A DNA stretch of 64,000 nt from Oceanobacter kriegii DSM 6294 (GTDB lineage: Bacteria > Pseudomonadota > Gammaproteobacteria > Pseudomonadales > Oceanobacteraceae), in contig NZ_KE383931.1 of the NCBI RefSeq assembly GCF_000422845.1, forward strand, positions 236,126 through 300,125, in the 5' to 3' direction. Shown one piece after another: positions 36,270 to 44,678 of the stretch. Below the pieces are notes generated by a model that was given only the letters and a program-made list of their open reading frames with translations, was not told the DNA's origin and did no database searches. Position numbers and translations under genes: made by a program. Each line of letters opens with the position of its first letter. Positions within the stretch are counted from its first letter, which is position 1.

Positions 36270-37769
36270 ATGCCTGCTTTTTACGTCGTGGTTGATGACC
36301 TGAACGACTGGGCACCTTATTACCCAAGCCAGGACGTGATTACCTTCGAGCAATATCTGGCGCTGGAAAGCGACGTCTCCGACCAGAAAGTACGCGTTCT
36401 GAACTGCTGCCGTAACAGCACCGCGCTGGGCAAGGGCTACTATTGCTCGCTACTGGCTGAAGCCCGTGGCCACAGCGTGATTCCATCCATCACCGTGTTT
36501 AACGACGTGCGCCGCAAGTCCCTGTTGGCACTGCAGCTGGAAGGCCTGGATCAGGCGCTGGACGCGGAACTGGAAGCCACCGATGCCAGTAGCAAACAGT
36601 TCAATTTTCAGGTGTTCTTTGGCAGCGTGGCAGGCCACCAGGATCATGGTGCTCTGGCAAAGCTGGGTCGCCAATTGTTCGAGCGTTTTCCGGCTCCCGT
36701 GCTGGACGTCACCATGCGTCGCGGCAACCTGGCAGGCAGTGGCTGGAAGGTCGACAAACTGAAAGTACTGGCGTTGCCAGACATTGGCGAAGACCAGCAA
36801 ACCCTGTTTGCCAACGCTCTGGAAGATTACTCAACCCAGATTTGGCGCAAGCCAAAAACCCGCAAGCGCTACCGCTACGATCTGGCTATTTTACTGGACC
36901 CGAATGAGGCGCTGCCGCCGAGCGACAGTGAGGCCATTACGCATTTTATTCAGGCGGGCAACACCCTGGGCATTAACGTTGAGCTGATCAGCAAGAAGGA
37001 TTACATGCGGCTGGCGGAGTACGACGGTTTGTTTATCCGAGCCACCACCGCCATTGACCACCACACCTATCGTTTCGCGAAAAAAGCCGAAGCCGAAGGT
37101 CTGGTTGTGATGGATGACCCTACGTCTATTTTGCGCTGCACCAACAAGGTGTATTTGGCCGACCTGCTGAAAAATCATCAGATTGGTACGCCCAATACCC
37201 TGATCGTCAGCAAGGTCAGCGACGCGGTGATGGATCAACTGGAACAGGCGTTAGGCTACCCGATGGTCTTAAAAACACCAGACGGTTCCTTCTCTCGTGG
37301 CGTGACCAAAGCCAAGGACCGCAAGGAGCTGGCGCAGGGCCTGAAAACCCTGAAGCAAAAATCGGCATTGGTGCTGGTACAGGAATACCTGTACACCGAC
37401 TTCGACTGGCGCATTGGCGTGTTGAATAACAAACCGGTGTTTGCCTGTCGGTACTTCATGGTGAAGGACCACTGGCAGATTTATCAGCATGATCAGCAAC
37501 AGGTGGATTCTGGCGATTTCGATACCTTGCCGGTGTGGGATGTACCAACGCCTGTACTGAACGCCGCTCTGCAAGCCACGCGCCTGATTGGTGACGGCTT
37601 CTATGGCGTCGATCTGAAGCAGGTTGACGATCGTGTGGTGGTGATTGAAGTGAATGATAACCCCAGCGTGGACGCTGGGGTTGAAGACCAGACCACAGGG
37701 CCTGCGCTGTACCATGACATCATGGCGGAGTTTCTGCGCCGGATGGAAAACCAGCATCAGGGGGCCTGA
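36270..37769 (+). CDS. RimK-like ATP-grasp ligase
   Basis: 499 residues from the ATG at 36270 (MPAFYVVVDDLNDW). An N-terminal RimK-associated domain of about 200 residues contains NCCRNSTALGKGYYCSLLAEA and TMRRGNLAGSGWKVDKL. The ATP-grasp fold (about 285-490) has CTNKVYLADLLKNHQIGTPN, PMVLKTPDGSFSRGV, an LVQEYL hinge, DFDWRIGVL and the metal-binding VVVIEVNDNPSVDAG. Relatives ligate amino acids (glutamate in RimK) to a carboxylate. The paired GNAT-C39 gene across the 212-bp divergent promoter suggests one system making or processing a peptide product. Confidence 0.9.
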   Translation: MPAFYVVVDDLNDWAPYYPSQDVITFEQYLALESDVSDQKVRVLNCCRNSTALGKGYYCSLLAEARGHSVIPSITVFNDVRRKSLLALQLEGLDQALDAELEATDASSKQFNFQVFFGSVAGHQDHGALAKLGRQLFERFPAPVLDVTMRRGNLAGSGWKVDKLKVLALPDIGEDQQTLFANALEDYSTQIWRKPKTRKRYRYDLAILLDPNEALPPSDSEAITHFIQAGNTLGINVELISKKDYMRLAEYDGLFIRATTAIDHHTYRFAKKAEAEGLVVMDDPTSILRCTNKVYLADLLKNHQIGTPNTLIVSKVSDAVMDQLEQALGYPMVLKTPDGSFSRGVTKAKDRKELAQGLKTLKQKSALVLVQEYLYTDFDWRIGVLNNKPVFACRYFMVKDHWQIYQHDQQQVDSGDFDTLPVWDVPTPVLNAALQATRLIGDGFYGVDLKQVDDRVVVIEVNDNPSVDAGVEDQTTGPALYHDIMAEFLRRMENQHQGA

Positions 37770-37826
37770 CAGGCGCGCCAGAGACATCCGACGCGCTGAG
37801 CATCAATCCGGCCACAACCGTGGCTA

Positions 37827-38093
37827 GGGGGACATCTGTTTAATCCTGCACGGCTCTGCGCGAGTGTTGCCGTTGTTCAGTGCAAGGCGACGAACGCAGC
37901 GGAATGACGTGTCCTTTCCAAGCTCGTCAACACAGCAATGGACAGCGGCAACCCGCGCCCTACGGGGGCTGCCAGATGATCTCGACTCTGTGTCGCCGAC
38001 TTTTGACTTGACCCGTCAGGCCCGCAACTCGGCTTCGTGATTCGAAACCATCCGGTAGCCCAGAGTGAGCACCGGATTAAATAGATGTCCCCC
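37827..38093 (+). repeat. Dispersed TIR repeat, copy D (divergent subtype)
   Basis: 267 bp with changed but still complementary ends: GGGGGACATCTGTTTAATCC and the inverted GGATTAAATAGATGTCCCCC. The interior (GACTCTGTGTCGCCGACTTT, TTGACTTGACCCGTCAGGCC) is clearly the same family. It lies between the RimK stop and 5 bp from the nasR stop. Confidence 0.85.
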
Positions 38094-38098
38094 AGACA

Positions 38099-39385
38099 TT
38101 ACTTTTGCTGTTCGCCCAAAAGCATGTCTGCCACCCGGATCATATGGGTGGCGACTTCGACAATACGCTGCTTGCCGTTCATCGCCGCCTGGCGAATCTC
38201 GCGATAAGCCTCTTCTTCTGAAATGCCTTTTGACTGCATCAGTAGGCCTTTGGCCTTTTCCACCAGCTTGCGCTCATCCAATGCCTGACGAGCTTCTGCC
38301 AGCTCGGCACTGACTTGCTGAATGCGAGCCGCCTGCCCTTGCACCAACTCGGACACAGACTGCGCCAGCTTGATGTTAAAGCCAGCGGCAACGTTGACCA
38401 CGGGGCCGTCGAGGTCATCGCCATCCGGATCGCGCGACAAGGGTGAAATCGGCGGCTCCTCGGCACTCAGCAAGGATTTGATCTGCTCCGTGTGCAGCGT
38501 CAGCTCTTCTTCCGCCTGCTTGATCTTCTGCTCGCACAGCTGTTGCAACGACGTCGCCAATGCTTTTTCGGCTAGCTGCATGGCATCAATGCGCTGGGTG
38601 CAGACCGAATACCAGATTTCGCTCATGGCCGCGGGCAAGCTGTCACCATGGCGGGCGCGGGCGATCATCTGGCGCAGCTTTTCCAACTCGGTCGCCGCTT
38701 CTGATGACTCAATCCGGCGCAAAGTGTCGGCATGCACCGGCTGCGTGAATTCGGTGAAGATATCAAAACAACGAATTTGCGCTTCTTGCAGGTCTTTTAC
38801 CCGCTGTTGAACCTTGTTGCTGAATTCACCACTGGTGAAGCCAATCAAGCCCCACGCCCGTTCCTGACCGGAGTATTCCTTGCCCTGAACAAAATTAAAC
38901 AACGCAATCAGAGAGCGGGTAATGTCCGGGTCGTGAGAGATATCTGCAGCTTCAAACACCACATGAATCAAGCCAGCGACCAGGCGATTAAACAGCCCGG
39001 TGGTTTGTGCAGCGGTTAACTTTTGCGCCAGAATTTGCTGGCGCAGTTCAGGCAACTCATCCAGTCCGTGGAGTACAAACGCCACACTACTGAACAGTCG
39101 TGAAGAATTCAGGGAACTATCGCCCAGCGGAAGTCGCCCCAACATGGTGCAGAAGTGTTTCTCGGCTGCATGGATTTGGCTCATCTCATCCTGCAGTTCA
39201 CGGGAGAAACGTGTACCACTCGACACCAGGAAGGAATTGGATAGCCCACGCTCTCGCTGCAGCTCATGAATCAGCTCGGTGGCGCGAATCACCAGATCAC
39301 AACTGACCTCCAGCTGCTTCAACGAAGCAATTTCAGCCCGACGGGCAGCATACAGGAAGTCTTCAGTGGAAGGGGTTTGGCTCAT
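38099..39385 (-). CDS. nasR: NasR-type nitrate/nitrite sensor and transcription antiterminator
   Basis: 428 residues from the ATG at 39385 (AGGG upstream); a TTG at 39403 is the alternative. The N-terminal NIT sensor domain (about 40-260) opens with IHELQRERGLSNSFLVSSG, the conserved nitrate-binding helix. A coiled linker leads to the ANTAR RNA-binding domain (about 350-415): ALDERKLVEKAKGLLMQSKG, then ISEEEAYREIRQAAMNG. In Klebsiella NasR binds nitrate or nitrite and prevents termination in the nasF leader. Three matching leaders lie in this window (23717, 33103, 44503). Confidence 0.95.
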   Translation of the reverse strand: MSQTPSTEDFLYAARRAEIASLKQLEVSCDLVIRATELIHELQRERGLSNSFLVSSGTRFSRELQDEMSQIHAAEKHFCTMLGRLPLGDSSLNSSRLFSSVAFVLHGLDELPELRQQILAQKLTAAQTTGLFNRLVAGLIHVVFEAADISHDPDITRSLIALFNFVQGKEYSGQERAWGLIGFTSGEFSNKVQQRVKDLQEAQIRCFDIFTEFTQPVHADTLRRIESSEAATELEKLRQMIARARHGDSLPAAMSEIWYSVCTQRIDAMQLAEKALATSLQQLCEQKIKQAEEELTLHTEQIKSLLSAEEPPISPLSRDPDGDDLDGPVVNVAAGFNIKLAQSVSELVQGQAARIQQVSAELAEARQALDERKLVEKAKGLLMQSKGISEEEAYREIRQAAMNGKQRIVEVATHMIRVADMLLGEQQK

Positions 39386-39535
39386 GAATAAAGGCCCTGG
39401 CAAGCATCACGGATATAGTTATCTAATTGTTACAGCAAGGAGTGTTCCAACTTGGGGCAAACCTGCCTTTTTTGAGGTAGGCAGCTCCAGAGAATGGCGC
39501 ATGATTCAGCCTCCGAACCACTAAACGCCACCAAA

Positions 39536-39561
39536 CACCATCAATGTGAACCGTGATGGTG
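39536..39561 (-). terminator. Possible terminator after the GNAT gene
   Basis: An 8-bp stem, CACCATCA / TGATGGTG, with a 10-base loop 22 bp past the GNAT stop; only a short T-run on the minus strand. Confidence 0.4.
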
Positions 39562-39582
39562 CATCCTGACAAAAACAGCAGA

Positions 39583-40062
39583 TCAATTATCGAGAGGCCG
39601 TAACTTCATCCACTGGATGTGCGAATGGCGTTTCCTGGCGCTATGAAACACCCGTTGCAAATCCGGATCATGGGGACTCTTAACTACCACAAACCCGTTG
39701 CGACGATAAAAGTCATTCAGATGAGGCAAGGGTAAAGTGAATATTGGCGCTGCATCCTGACGCAAAAGCCCAGCGCCTTCTTCCAGATGCAACCTCCGCA
39801 GATTATCCAGCAGCAACGACGCCAGCCCTTGGGATCGATGATCCGGCAGCGTGCATACATTGCGTAGCAGCCAGCCGCAGTCATAGCGTTGCAGGCGAGC
39901 CGCGCATACCAGTTCGTTGTTCAAATACAGCCCCAGCCGAACATCCGACGGTGATGCCCGTCCGGATTCACCGCTGCGCTTGTACAAGGCATTGATATCC
40001 GCCAGCGACACATCCGCAGAAAAACGTATTTCAGATAGCGATTTCACAAATAGCTGCTTCAT
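39583..40062 (-). CDS. GNAT-family N-acetyltransferase
   Basis: 159 residues from the ATG at 40062 (MKQLFVKSLSEIRF); the frame is open to 40269 but the extension overlaps the divergent lipoprotein gene and is not GNAT-like. The acetyl-CoA motif reads LPDHRSQGLASLLL, preceded by WLLRNVCTL and followed by HLNDFYRRNGFVVV. The substrate is unknown. It shares an 82-bp divergent promoter region with the lipoprotein at 40145. Confidence 0.82.
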   Translation of the reverse strand: MKQLFVKSLSEIRFSADVSLADINALYKRSGESGRASPSDVRLGLYLNNELVCAARLQRYDCGWLLRNVCTLPDHRSQGLASLLLDNLRRLHLEEGAGLLRQDAAPIFTLPLPHLNDFYRRNGFVVVKSPHDPDLQRVFHSARKRHSHIQWMKLRPLDN

Positions 40063-40144
40063 AATTACTGGCGTTATAAACGGTGGCTTCATCAATGAGC
40101 AGTGGGGTTTAATACGTACAAAGAGCTCAAAGGAATGAAACACT

Positions 40145-40693
40145 ATGAAATTTCGGCCACCAATATCCGCCCTACTATTTCCGGCTTTGCTATCGATGGG
40201 CGGCTGCGTTGCAGACAATGACTCCTCATCAGATGACAGCACACCAGAGCAGAGCAATGTCGAAATCAACTACGAATTGCTGAATAGCGGCAATATGGGC
40301 GAGTACAACGTGATTGGCGACGGCCCTCTCGTTCGCACCTTTCAAAATACCGATGACCTGAATCGCTCCTGGAGTTCCATGTTTACCAGCGAGCCACCCG
40401 AGGTTGATTTCGACAGTGCCCAATTATTGCTGGTTTACGAAGGGGTATCCAACGGCAACACCTGTGGCAATGCGACCTCGGTGGAGTCACTCAGTGTCAC
40501 TCGCCCGGCAGACAGCGATGCTCTTACGACCAACCTGACGATCAACATCAATAACGTCAAACGCTGCACCAACAATAACGAGTACGCCTGTAATACCTTG
40601 TATGAGCCGGTATACAACTACTACCTGTACCGCATTGATTCAACTGTTTCTCGTACCCTGTTTGCAGAGCACTACGAAGAAGTCGACTGCTGA
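40145..40693 (+). CDS. Putative lipoprotein, possible PrcB-like domain
   Basis: 182 residues. The signal peptide (ISALLFPALLSMGGC) has a lipobox ending in Cys; Val at +2 predicts the outer membrane. An acidic Ser/Asp linker is followed by a beta-rich domain (VIGDGPLVRTFQNTDDLNRS, then FDSAQLLLVYEG and CGNATSVESLSV), whose layout recalls PrcB/protease-complex-subunit domains; this is a weak resemblance. Four later cysteines could form two disulfides. Function unknown. Confidence 0.75.
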   Translation: MKFRPPISALLFPALLSMGGCVADNDSSSDDSTPEQSNVEINYELLNSGNMGEYNVIGDGPLVRTFQNTDDLNRSWSSMFTSEPPEVDFDSAQLLLVYEGVSNGNTCGNATSVESLSVTRPADSDALTTNLTININNVKRCTNNNEYACNTLYEPVYNYYLYRIDSTVSRTLFAEHYEEVDC

Positions 40694-40746
40694 GCCTGCT
40701 TTCGCAACCAGCTGTAGACCTCACACAAAGGCCCATAAAATCCCAT

Positions 40747-40792
40747 AAAAAACCGCTGTAACTCCGCCATTTCTGGCTACGTTACAGCGGTT
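40747..40792 (-). terminator. Intrinsic terminator of the nirBD operon
   Basis: A 12-bp perfect stem, AACCGCTGTAAC / GTTACAGCGGTT, with an 18-base loop; on the minus strand a T-run follows. Confidence 0.85.
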
Positions 40793-40829
40793 GATGAGGC
40801 TTGCCTGCCAGACAATGGCAGGCTGGTGC

Positions 40830-41144
40830 TTACACCAGTTCGACCCGGCCGTCTTTCACCTGAACCGTCCAGGTTTTCAGCTTGATGTTTTCGTCTTCAA
40901 AGCACTCACCGGTTGCCAGGTCGTAATGCTGCTTGTACAGCGGCGAGGCCACCATGTAGCGGTCACCCTTGGTGCCGATCAAACCACGAGACATCACATT
41001 GGCCTTGCCAAATGGATCGTAGTTGCTGACGGCGAACACCTGTTCGGTGTTGCCAATACGGAACAGCGCAACCTGCTCACCTTCGTGCAGTGCGCATACG
41101 CCAGTATCCGGGGCAATGTCTGTCAGGGCACATACGTTAGTCAT
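40830..41144 (-). CDS. nirD: Nitrite reductase [NAD(P)H] small subunit
   Basis: 104 residues. A Rieske-like fold without the Cys/His cluster ligands, as expected for NirD: HEGEQVALFRIG, VFAVSNYDPFGKANVMSRGL and VASPLYKQHYDLATGEC. It partners NirB to reduce nitrite to ammonium in the cytoplasm. It lies 20 bp after nirB in the same operon. Confidence 0.96.
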   Translation of the reverse strand: MTNVCALTDIAPDTGVCALHEGEQVALFRIGNTEQVFAVSNYDPFGKANVMSRGLIGTKGDRYMVASPLYKQHYDLATGECFEDENIKLKTWTVQVKDGRVELV

Positions 41145-41164
41145 GATCTCTCTCCTATTACTGC

Positions 41165-43744
41165 TTACTCGCCACCGGCGACAGGGTTGCTGGCCAGTTC
41201 AACCAATTCAATACGCTCGGCTTCGGTCGCTGGGCGACGCTGACCACGCTCACGCACGTAGAACAGGTTTTTGTCTTCTTCATCGGCGTTAATGAAGTGC
41301 TGGAAGCGCTTCAGGCGCTCTGGGTTGTTGACGGTGGTTTTCCATTCACACTGGTAAGCGCCCACAACGCGCGTCATGCCACGCTCCAGGTCTTCACAGA
41401 TATCCAGTGAGTCGTTGATCACTACGTCTTTCAGGTAGTCGAGGCCACCTTCCATGTTTTCCATCCAAACCGAGGTACGCTGCAAACGGTCGGCGGTACG
41501 AACGTAGAACATCAGCACGCGGTCGATGTACTTCACCAGGGTTTCGTCATCCAGGTCAGTAGCGAACAGGTCGGCATGACGAGGACGCATACCGCCGTTA
41601 CCACAGACGTACAGGTTCCAACCGGTCTCTGTGGCAATCACACCAATATCCTTGGACTGGGCTTCAGCACACTCACGGGTACAGCCAGATACCGCAAACT
41701 TGATCTTGTGCGGCGCGCGCAGGCCCTTGTAGCGGTTCTCCAAAGCAATCGCCATGGACACGGAATCCAGTACGCCATAGCGACACCAGGTGGAGCCAAC
41801 ACAGGACTTCACAGTACGCAGCGATTTGCCGTAGGCGTGGCCGGTTTCAAAGCCCGCATCGATGAGCTTTTCCCAAATGGTCGGCAGTTCGTGCAGCTGG
41901 GCACCAAACAAGTCGATACGCTGACCACCGGTAATCTTGGTGTACAGGTCGAATTCCTTGGCCACTTCACCGATGGCAATCAGGCCTTCTGGCGTGATCT
42001 CACCACCTGGCACACGAGGCACAACGGAGTAAGTACCGTCTTTCTGCATGTTGCCAAGGAAGATATCGTTGGTGTCCTGCAGGCCAATATGCTCGTCTTT
42101 CAATACGTATTCGTTGTTGAACGACGCCAGAATGGAGCCAATGGCTGGCTTACAGATTTCACAGCCACAACCACCGTTGCCTTCGTTAGCCAGCACCTCA
42201 GCAAAAGTGCTGTAGCCTTTCACACGAATCACATCGGCCAGTTCACGACGGGTATAGGAGAAGTGCTCACAAATATCGGTGTTCACTTCCATGCCCAGCG
42301 CTTCCATCTCGGCATCCATCACCTGCTTCACCAGGGCGGTACAACCACCACAACCACTGGTCGCTTTGGTCTCGCCCTTGATGTCAGGCATGGTGCAGCA
42401 ACCACCCTGCACAGCTTTGGAAATATCGCCTTTGGTGACGTCGTAGCAAGAACAGATCTGTGCGGTTTCCGGCAGTGCTGACACGCCCAGACCGACAGGC
42501 TCAGCACCATCTGAGGCAGGCAGAATCAGTGACGCCGGATTGCCTGGAATGTCCATGTCGTTCAGCATCAGCTGCAGCAAGGTGCCATACGCTTCGGAAT
42601 CACCGACCAGCACCGCACCCAACAGCTTTTTGCCGTCGGCGGATACAATCAGACGCTTGTACACTTCGGCGATGTCGTCGTTAAACACATAGCTCTGGCT
42701 ACCCGCCGTGTGGCCATGTGCATCACCAATAGAGGCAACTTCAACGCCCAGCAGTTTCAGCTTGGTGCTCATATCGGCACCCTGGAATGCCAGCGCTGGC
42801 TCCTGATGCGTGATCAGGCTATCAACGATGTGGTTGAACGCCACCTTGGCCATCTGGTAACCCGGAGCCACCAGACCGTAGATTTTGTTGTCCCACAGGG
42901 CACATTCACCGATGGCGTAGATGTCATCGTTGGAGGTTTGGCAGTAATCGTTAACAACGATGCCGCCGCGCTCGCCGATATCGAGGCCAAACTGACGAGC
43001 CAGCTCGTCTTGTGGACGAATACCGGCAGAGAACAGGATCATGTCGGTTTCAAGGAACGAGCCATCCGCAAAGTTCATGCGGTAACGGCATTCTTCACCA
43101 GCAACGATTTCCTTGGTGTTCTTTTCCACGTGGACTTGTACGCCGAGGTCTTCGATCTTGCGACGCAGCAGCTTACCGCCGCCTTCGTCGAGCTGAACGG
43201 CCATCAGGCGTGGAGCAAATTCAACAACGTGGGTTTCAAGGCCCGCTTCTTTCAGTGCGTTAGCGGCTTCCAGACCCAACAGGCCACCACCAACAACCAC
43301 ACCGGTTTTGCTGACTTTGGCAGATGCTTCGATGTTCTCAAGATCTTCAATGGTGCGGTACACCAGGCAGTGATCCTGGTCTTTACCCGGGATTGGAGGC
43401 ACAAAAGGAAAAGAACCGGTAGCCAGAACCAGTTTGTCGTAACCCTCTTTACGACCACTGGCGGTGGTGATGGTTTTTGCGTGGGAGTCAATCTCAACCA
43501 CTTTGTCGTTTAGCGTATAGATAACGCCTTGCGACTGGTATTCGGCTTCGGTGGTCAGTGCCAGATCATCGGCGCTGGAGCCGGAGAAGTACTTGCTGAG
43601 TTGCACCCGGTCATAGGCCAGGCGATCTTCTTCAGCGAAGGTAATGATATCGAATTCGGATGCGTGGTCAGAAGTAACCAGCGTATTGATAAAATTGTGG
43701 CCAACCATTCCGTTGCCAACAACGACGATGCGTTTCTTGCTCAT
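41165..43744 (-). CDS. nirB: Nitrite reductase [NAD(P)H] large subunit
   Basis: 859 residues. N-terminal FAD domain (VVVGNGMVGHNFI), NAD domain (GVVVGGGLLGLEAANALKEA), two BFD-like [2Fe-2S] regions (CSCYDVTKGDISKAV...GCGGC and CEHFSYTRRE...CGCEIC), then the nitrite/sulfite reductase ferredoxin-like and siroheme/4Fe-4S domains with CVGSTWCRYG and CTRECAEAQSKDIGV, closing with a YVCGNGG segment. It catalyses six-electron reduction of nitrite to ammonium. It is transcribed from a sigma-54-like promoter at 43850-43864. Confidence 0.97.
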   Translation of the reverse strand: MSKKRIVVVGNGMVGHNFINTLVTSDHASEFDIITFAEEDRLAYDRVQLSKYFSGSSADDLALTTEAEYQSQGVIYTLNDKVVEIDSHAKTITTASGRKEGYDKLVLATGSFPFVPPIPGKDQDHCLVYRTIEDLENIEASAKVSKTGVVVGGGLLGLEAANALKEAGLETHVVEFAPRLMAVQLDEGGGKLLRRKIEDLGVQVHVEKNTKEIVAGEECRYRMNFADGSFLETDMILFSAGIRPQDELARQFGLDIGERGGIVVNDYCQTSNDDIYAIGECALWDNKIYGLVAPGYQMAKVAFNHIVDSLITHQEPALAFQGADMSTKLKLLGVEVASIGDAHGHTAGSQSYVFNDDIAEVYKRLIVSADGKKLLGAVLVGDSEAYGTLLQLMLNDMDIPGNPASLILPASDGAEPVGLGVSALPETAQICSCYDVTKGDISKAVQGGCCTMPDIKGETKATSGCGGCTALVKQVMDAEMEALGMEVNTDICEHFSYTRRELADVIRVKGYSTFAEVLANEGNGGCGCEICKPAIGSILASFNNEYVLKDEHIGLQDTNDIFLGNMQKDGTYSVVPRVPGGEITPEGLIAIGEVAKEFDLYTKITGGQRIDLFGAQLHELPTIWEKLIDAGFETGHAYGKSLRTVKSCVGSTWCRYGVLDSVSMAIALENRYKGLRAPHKIKFAVSGCTRECAEAQSKDIGVIATETGWNLYVCGNGGMRPRHADLFATDLDDETLVKYIDRVLMFYVRTADRLQRTSVWMENMEGGLDYLKDVVINDSLDICEDLERGMTRVVGAYQCEWKTTVNNPERLKRFQHFINADEEDKNLFYVRERGQRRPATEAERIELVELASNPVAGGE

Positions 43745-43849
43745 GTGAGGGGTCTCTCTATCTTGTCATCAGGCTTTTTCTCCTTATGTGCATCGTTGCG
43801 CTGACCAATCCGGGCGTCGTTGCCATGGACGGACATCAGAGTTGCCAAA

Positions 43850-43864
43850 GCAAGTCAGGTGCCA
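43850..43864 (-). promoter_or_regulatory. Sigma-54 promoter of nirBD
   Basis: The minus strand reads TGGCACCTGACTTGC, a full match to TGGCAC-N5-TTGC. The leader to nirB is about 95 nt and contains no terminator hairpin, unlike the other nitrate transcripts. Confidence 0.8.
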
Positions 43865-44142
43865 AATCAGCAAATGGATGTCGTATTTCGTGTCCAAACC
43901 TCACTTGGCAAGCCAGACAAAGGCGAAACCAGTTCCTTTTTGCTACTCGCTACACCGGCTGAAATACGGGACAAAAAGGCGTATTCATGGGCTTTGTTGG
44001 TAGTTTTACCAGTTCACCAATGACCGACGGGGCCTCACAACTCTTTAAAAAGAAAACGACACAGAAACAGCAACGCGACAGCTGGTCCCTCTACCGCCTG
44101 AGTTTGAACAACGAATCTTTGACCAAGCAAAACCACACAAAT

Positions 44143-44159
44143 CGCACCACGAAAGTGCG
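44143..44159. promoter_or_regulatory. NtrC-like binding site between nirB and nasA
   Basis: CGCACC-N5-AGTGCG resembles the NtrC consensus TGCACC-N5-GGTGCA. It lies about 290 bp upstream of the nirB promoter and about 320 bp upstream of the nasA promoter and could serve both as an enhancer. A further GCACC follows at 44164. Confidence 0.55.
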
Positions 44160-44477
44160 CCACGCACCACAAGCAAACAAATTCAGCCAAGTTTGTCATG
44201 CTTTGGTCACAAAACGGCCAAGGTAATACAGCACACCATCGGCGCGACCATTATTTAACCCTTGTTCCTTTAACCACCCGCCAAATAACAAGATATTCGG
44301 CACCTGACACGGGCAATGCCCTCTTCCATACTGACTGGCGCCCATGCCCATGGGCTTGAGTCCTCTATCCACGCTTTCCTGCAAACGGGGTACCCCGAAA
44401 ACGACAGAACCAGTGAACAGCACAATGCAGCCGTCAGAGGCTTGTTCAAACCTCGATTGGCCAAACATTGTTGGATG

Positions 44478-44492
44478 TGGCACTGTTTTTGG
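44478..44492 (+). promoter_or_regulatory. Sigma-54 promoter of nasA
   Basis: TGGCAC-N5-TTGG, one mismatch to the consensus. The predicted start is about 44503. Confidence 0.72.
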
Positions 44493-44502
44493 ATGTACAA
44501 CG

Positions 44503-44658
44503 TTCAGTTGAAAACAATTTGATGGAAAGAACCGCCATATCATGGTGACCCGAAAGCTGATTTTCGGAATGGGCAAACTGCGATGAAGCCGTTTACCCCA
44601 GCGGTTCTTTCGAGAGCAAAGGCGCTCCCCGGCTAGTCCGGCGAGCGCTTTTTTTTAC
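44503..44658 (+). promoter_or_regulatory. NasR/ANTAR-type attenuator leader of nasA
   Basis: P2: GAGC (44614-44617) / GCTC (44624-44627) around the hexaloop AAAGGC. It overlaps the terminator GCGCTC-x-CCGG / CCGG-x-GAGCGC (44622-44648), followed by eight T. A longer upstream hairpin, GGG-x-AAAC-x-GC (44571-44581) with its complement (44588-44598), closes the loop GATGAA, which has G at position 4 but not A at position 1; P1 is therefore less certain here. Confidence 0.75.
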
Positions 44659-44678
44659 CCGAAATACAGGATTCGATC

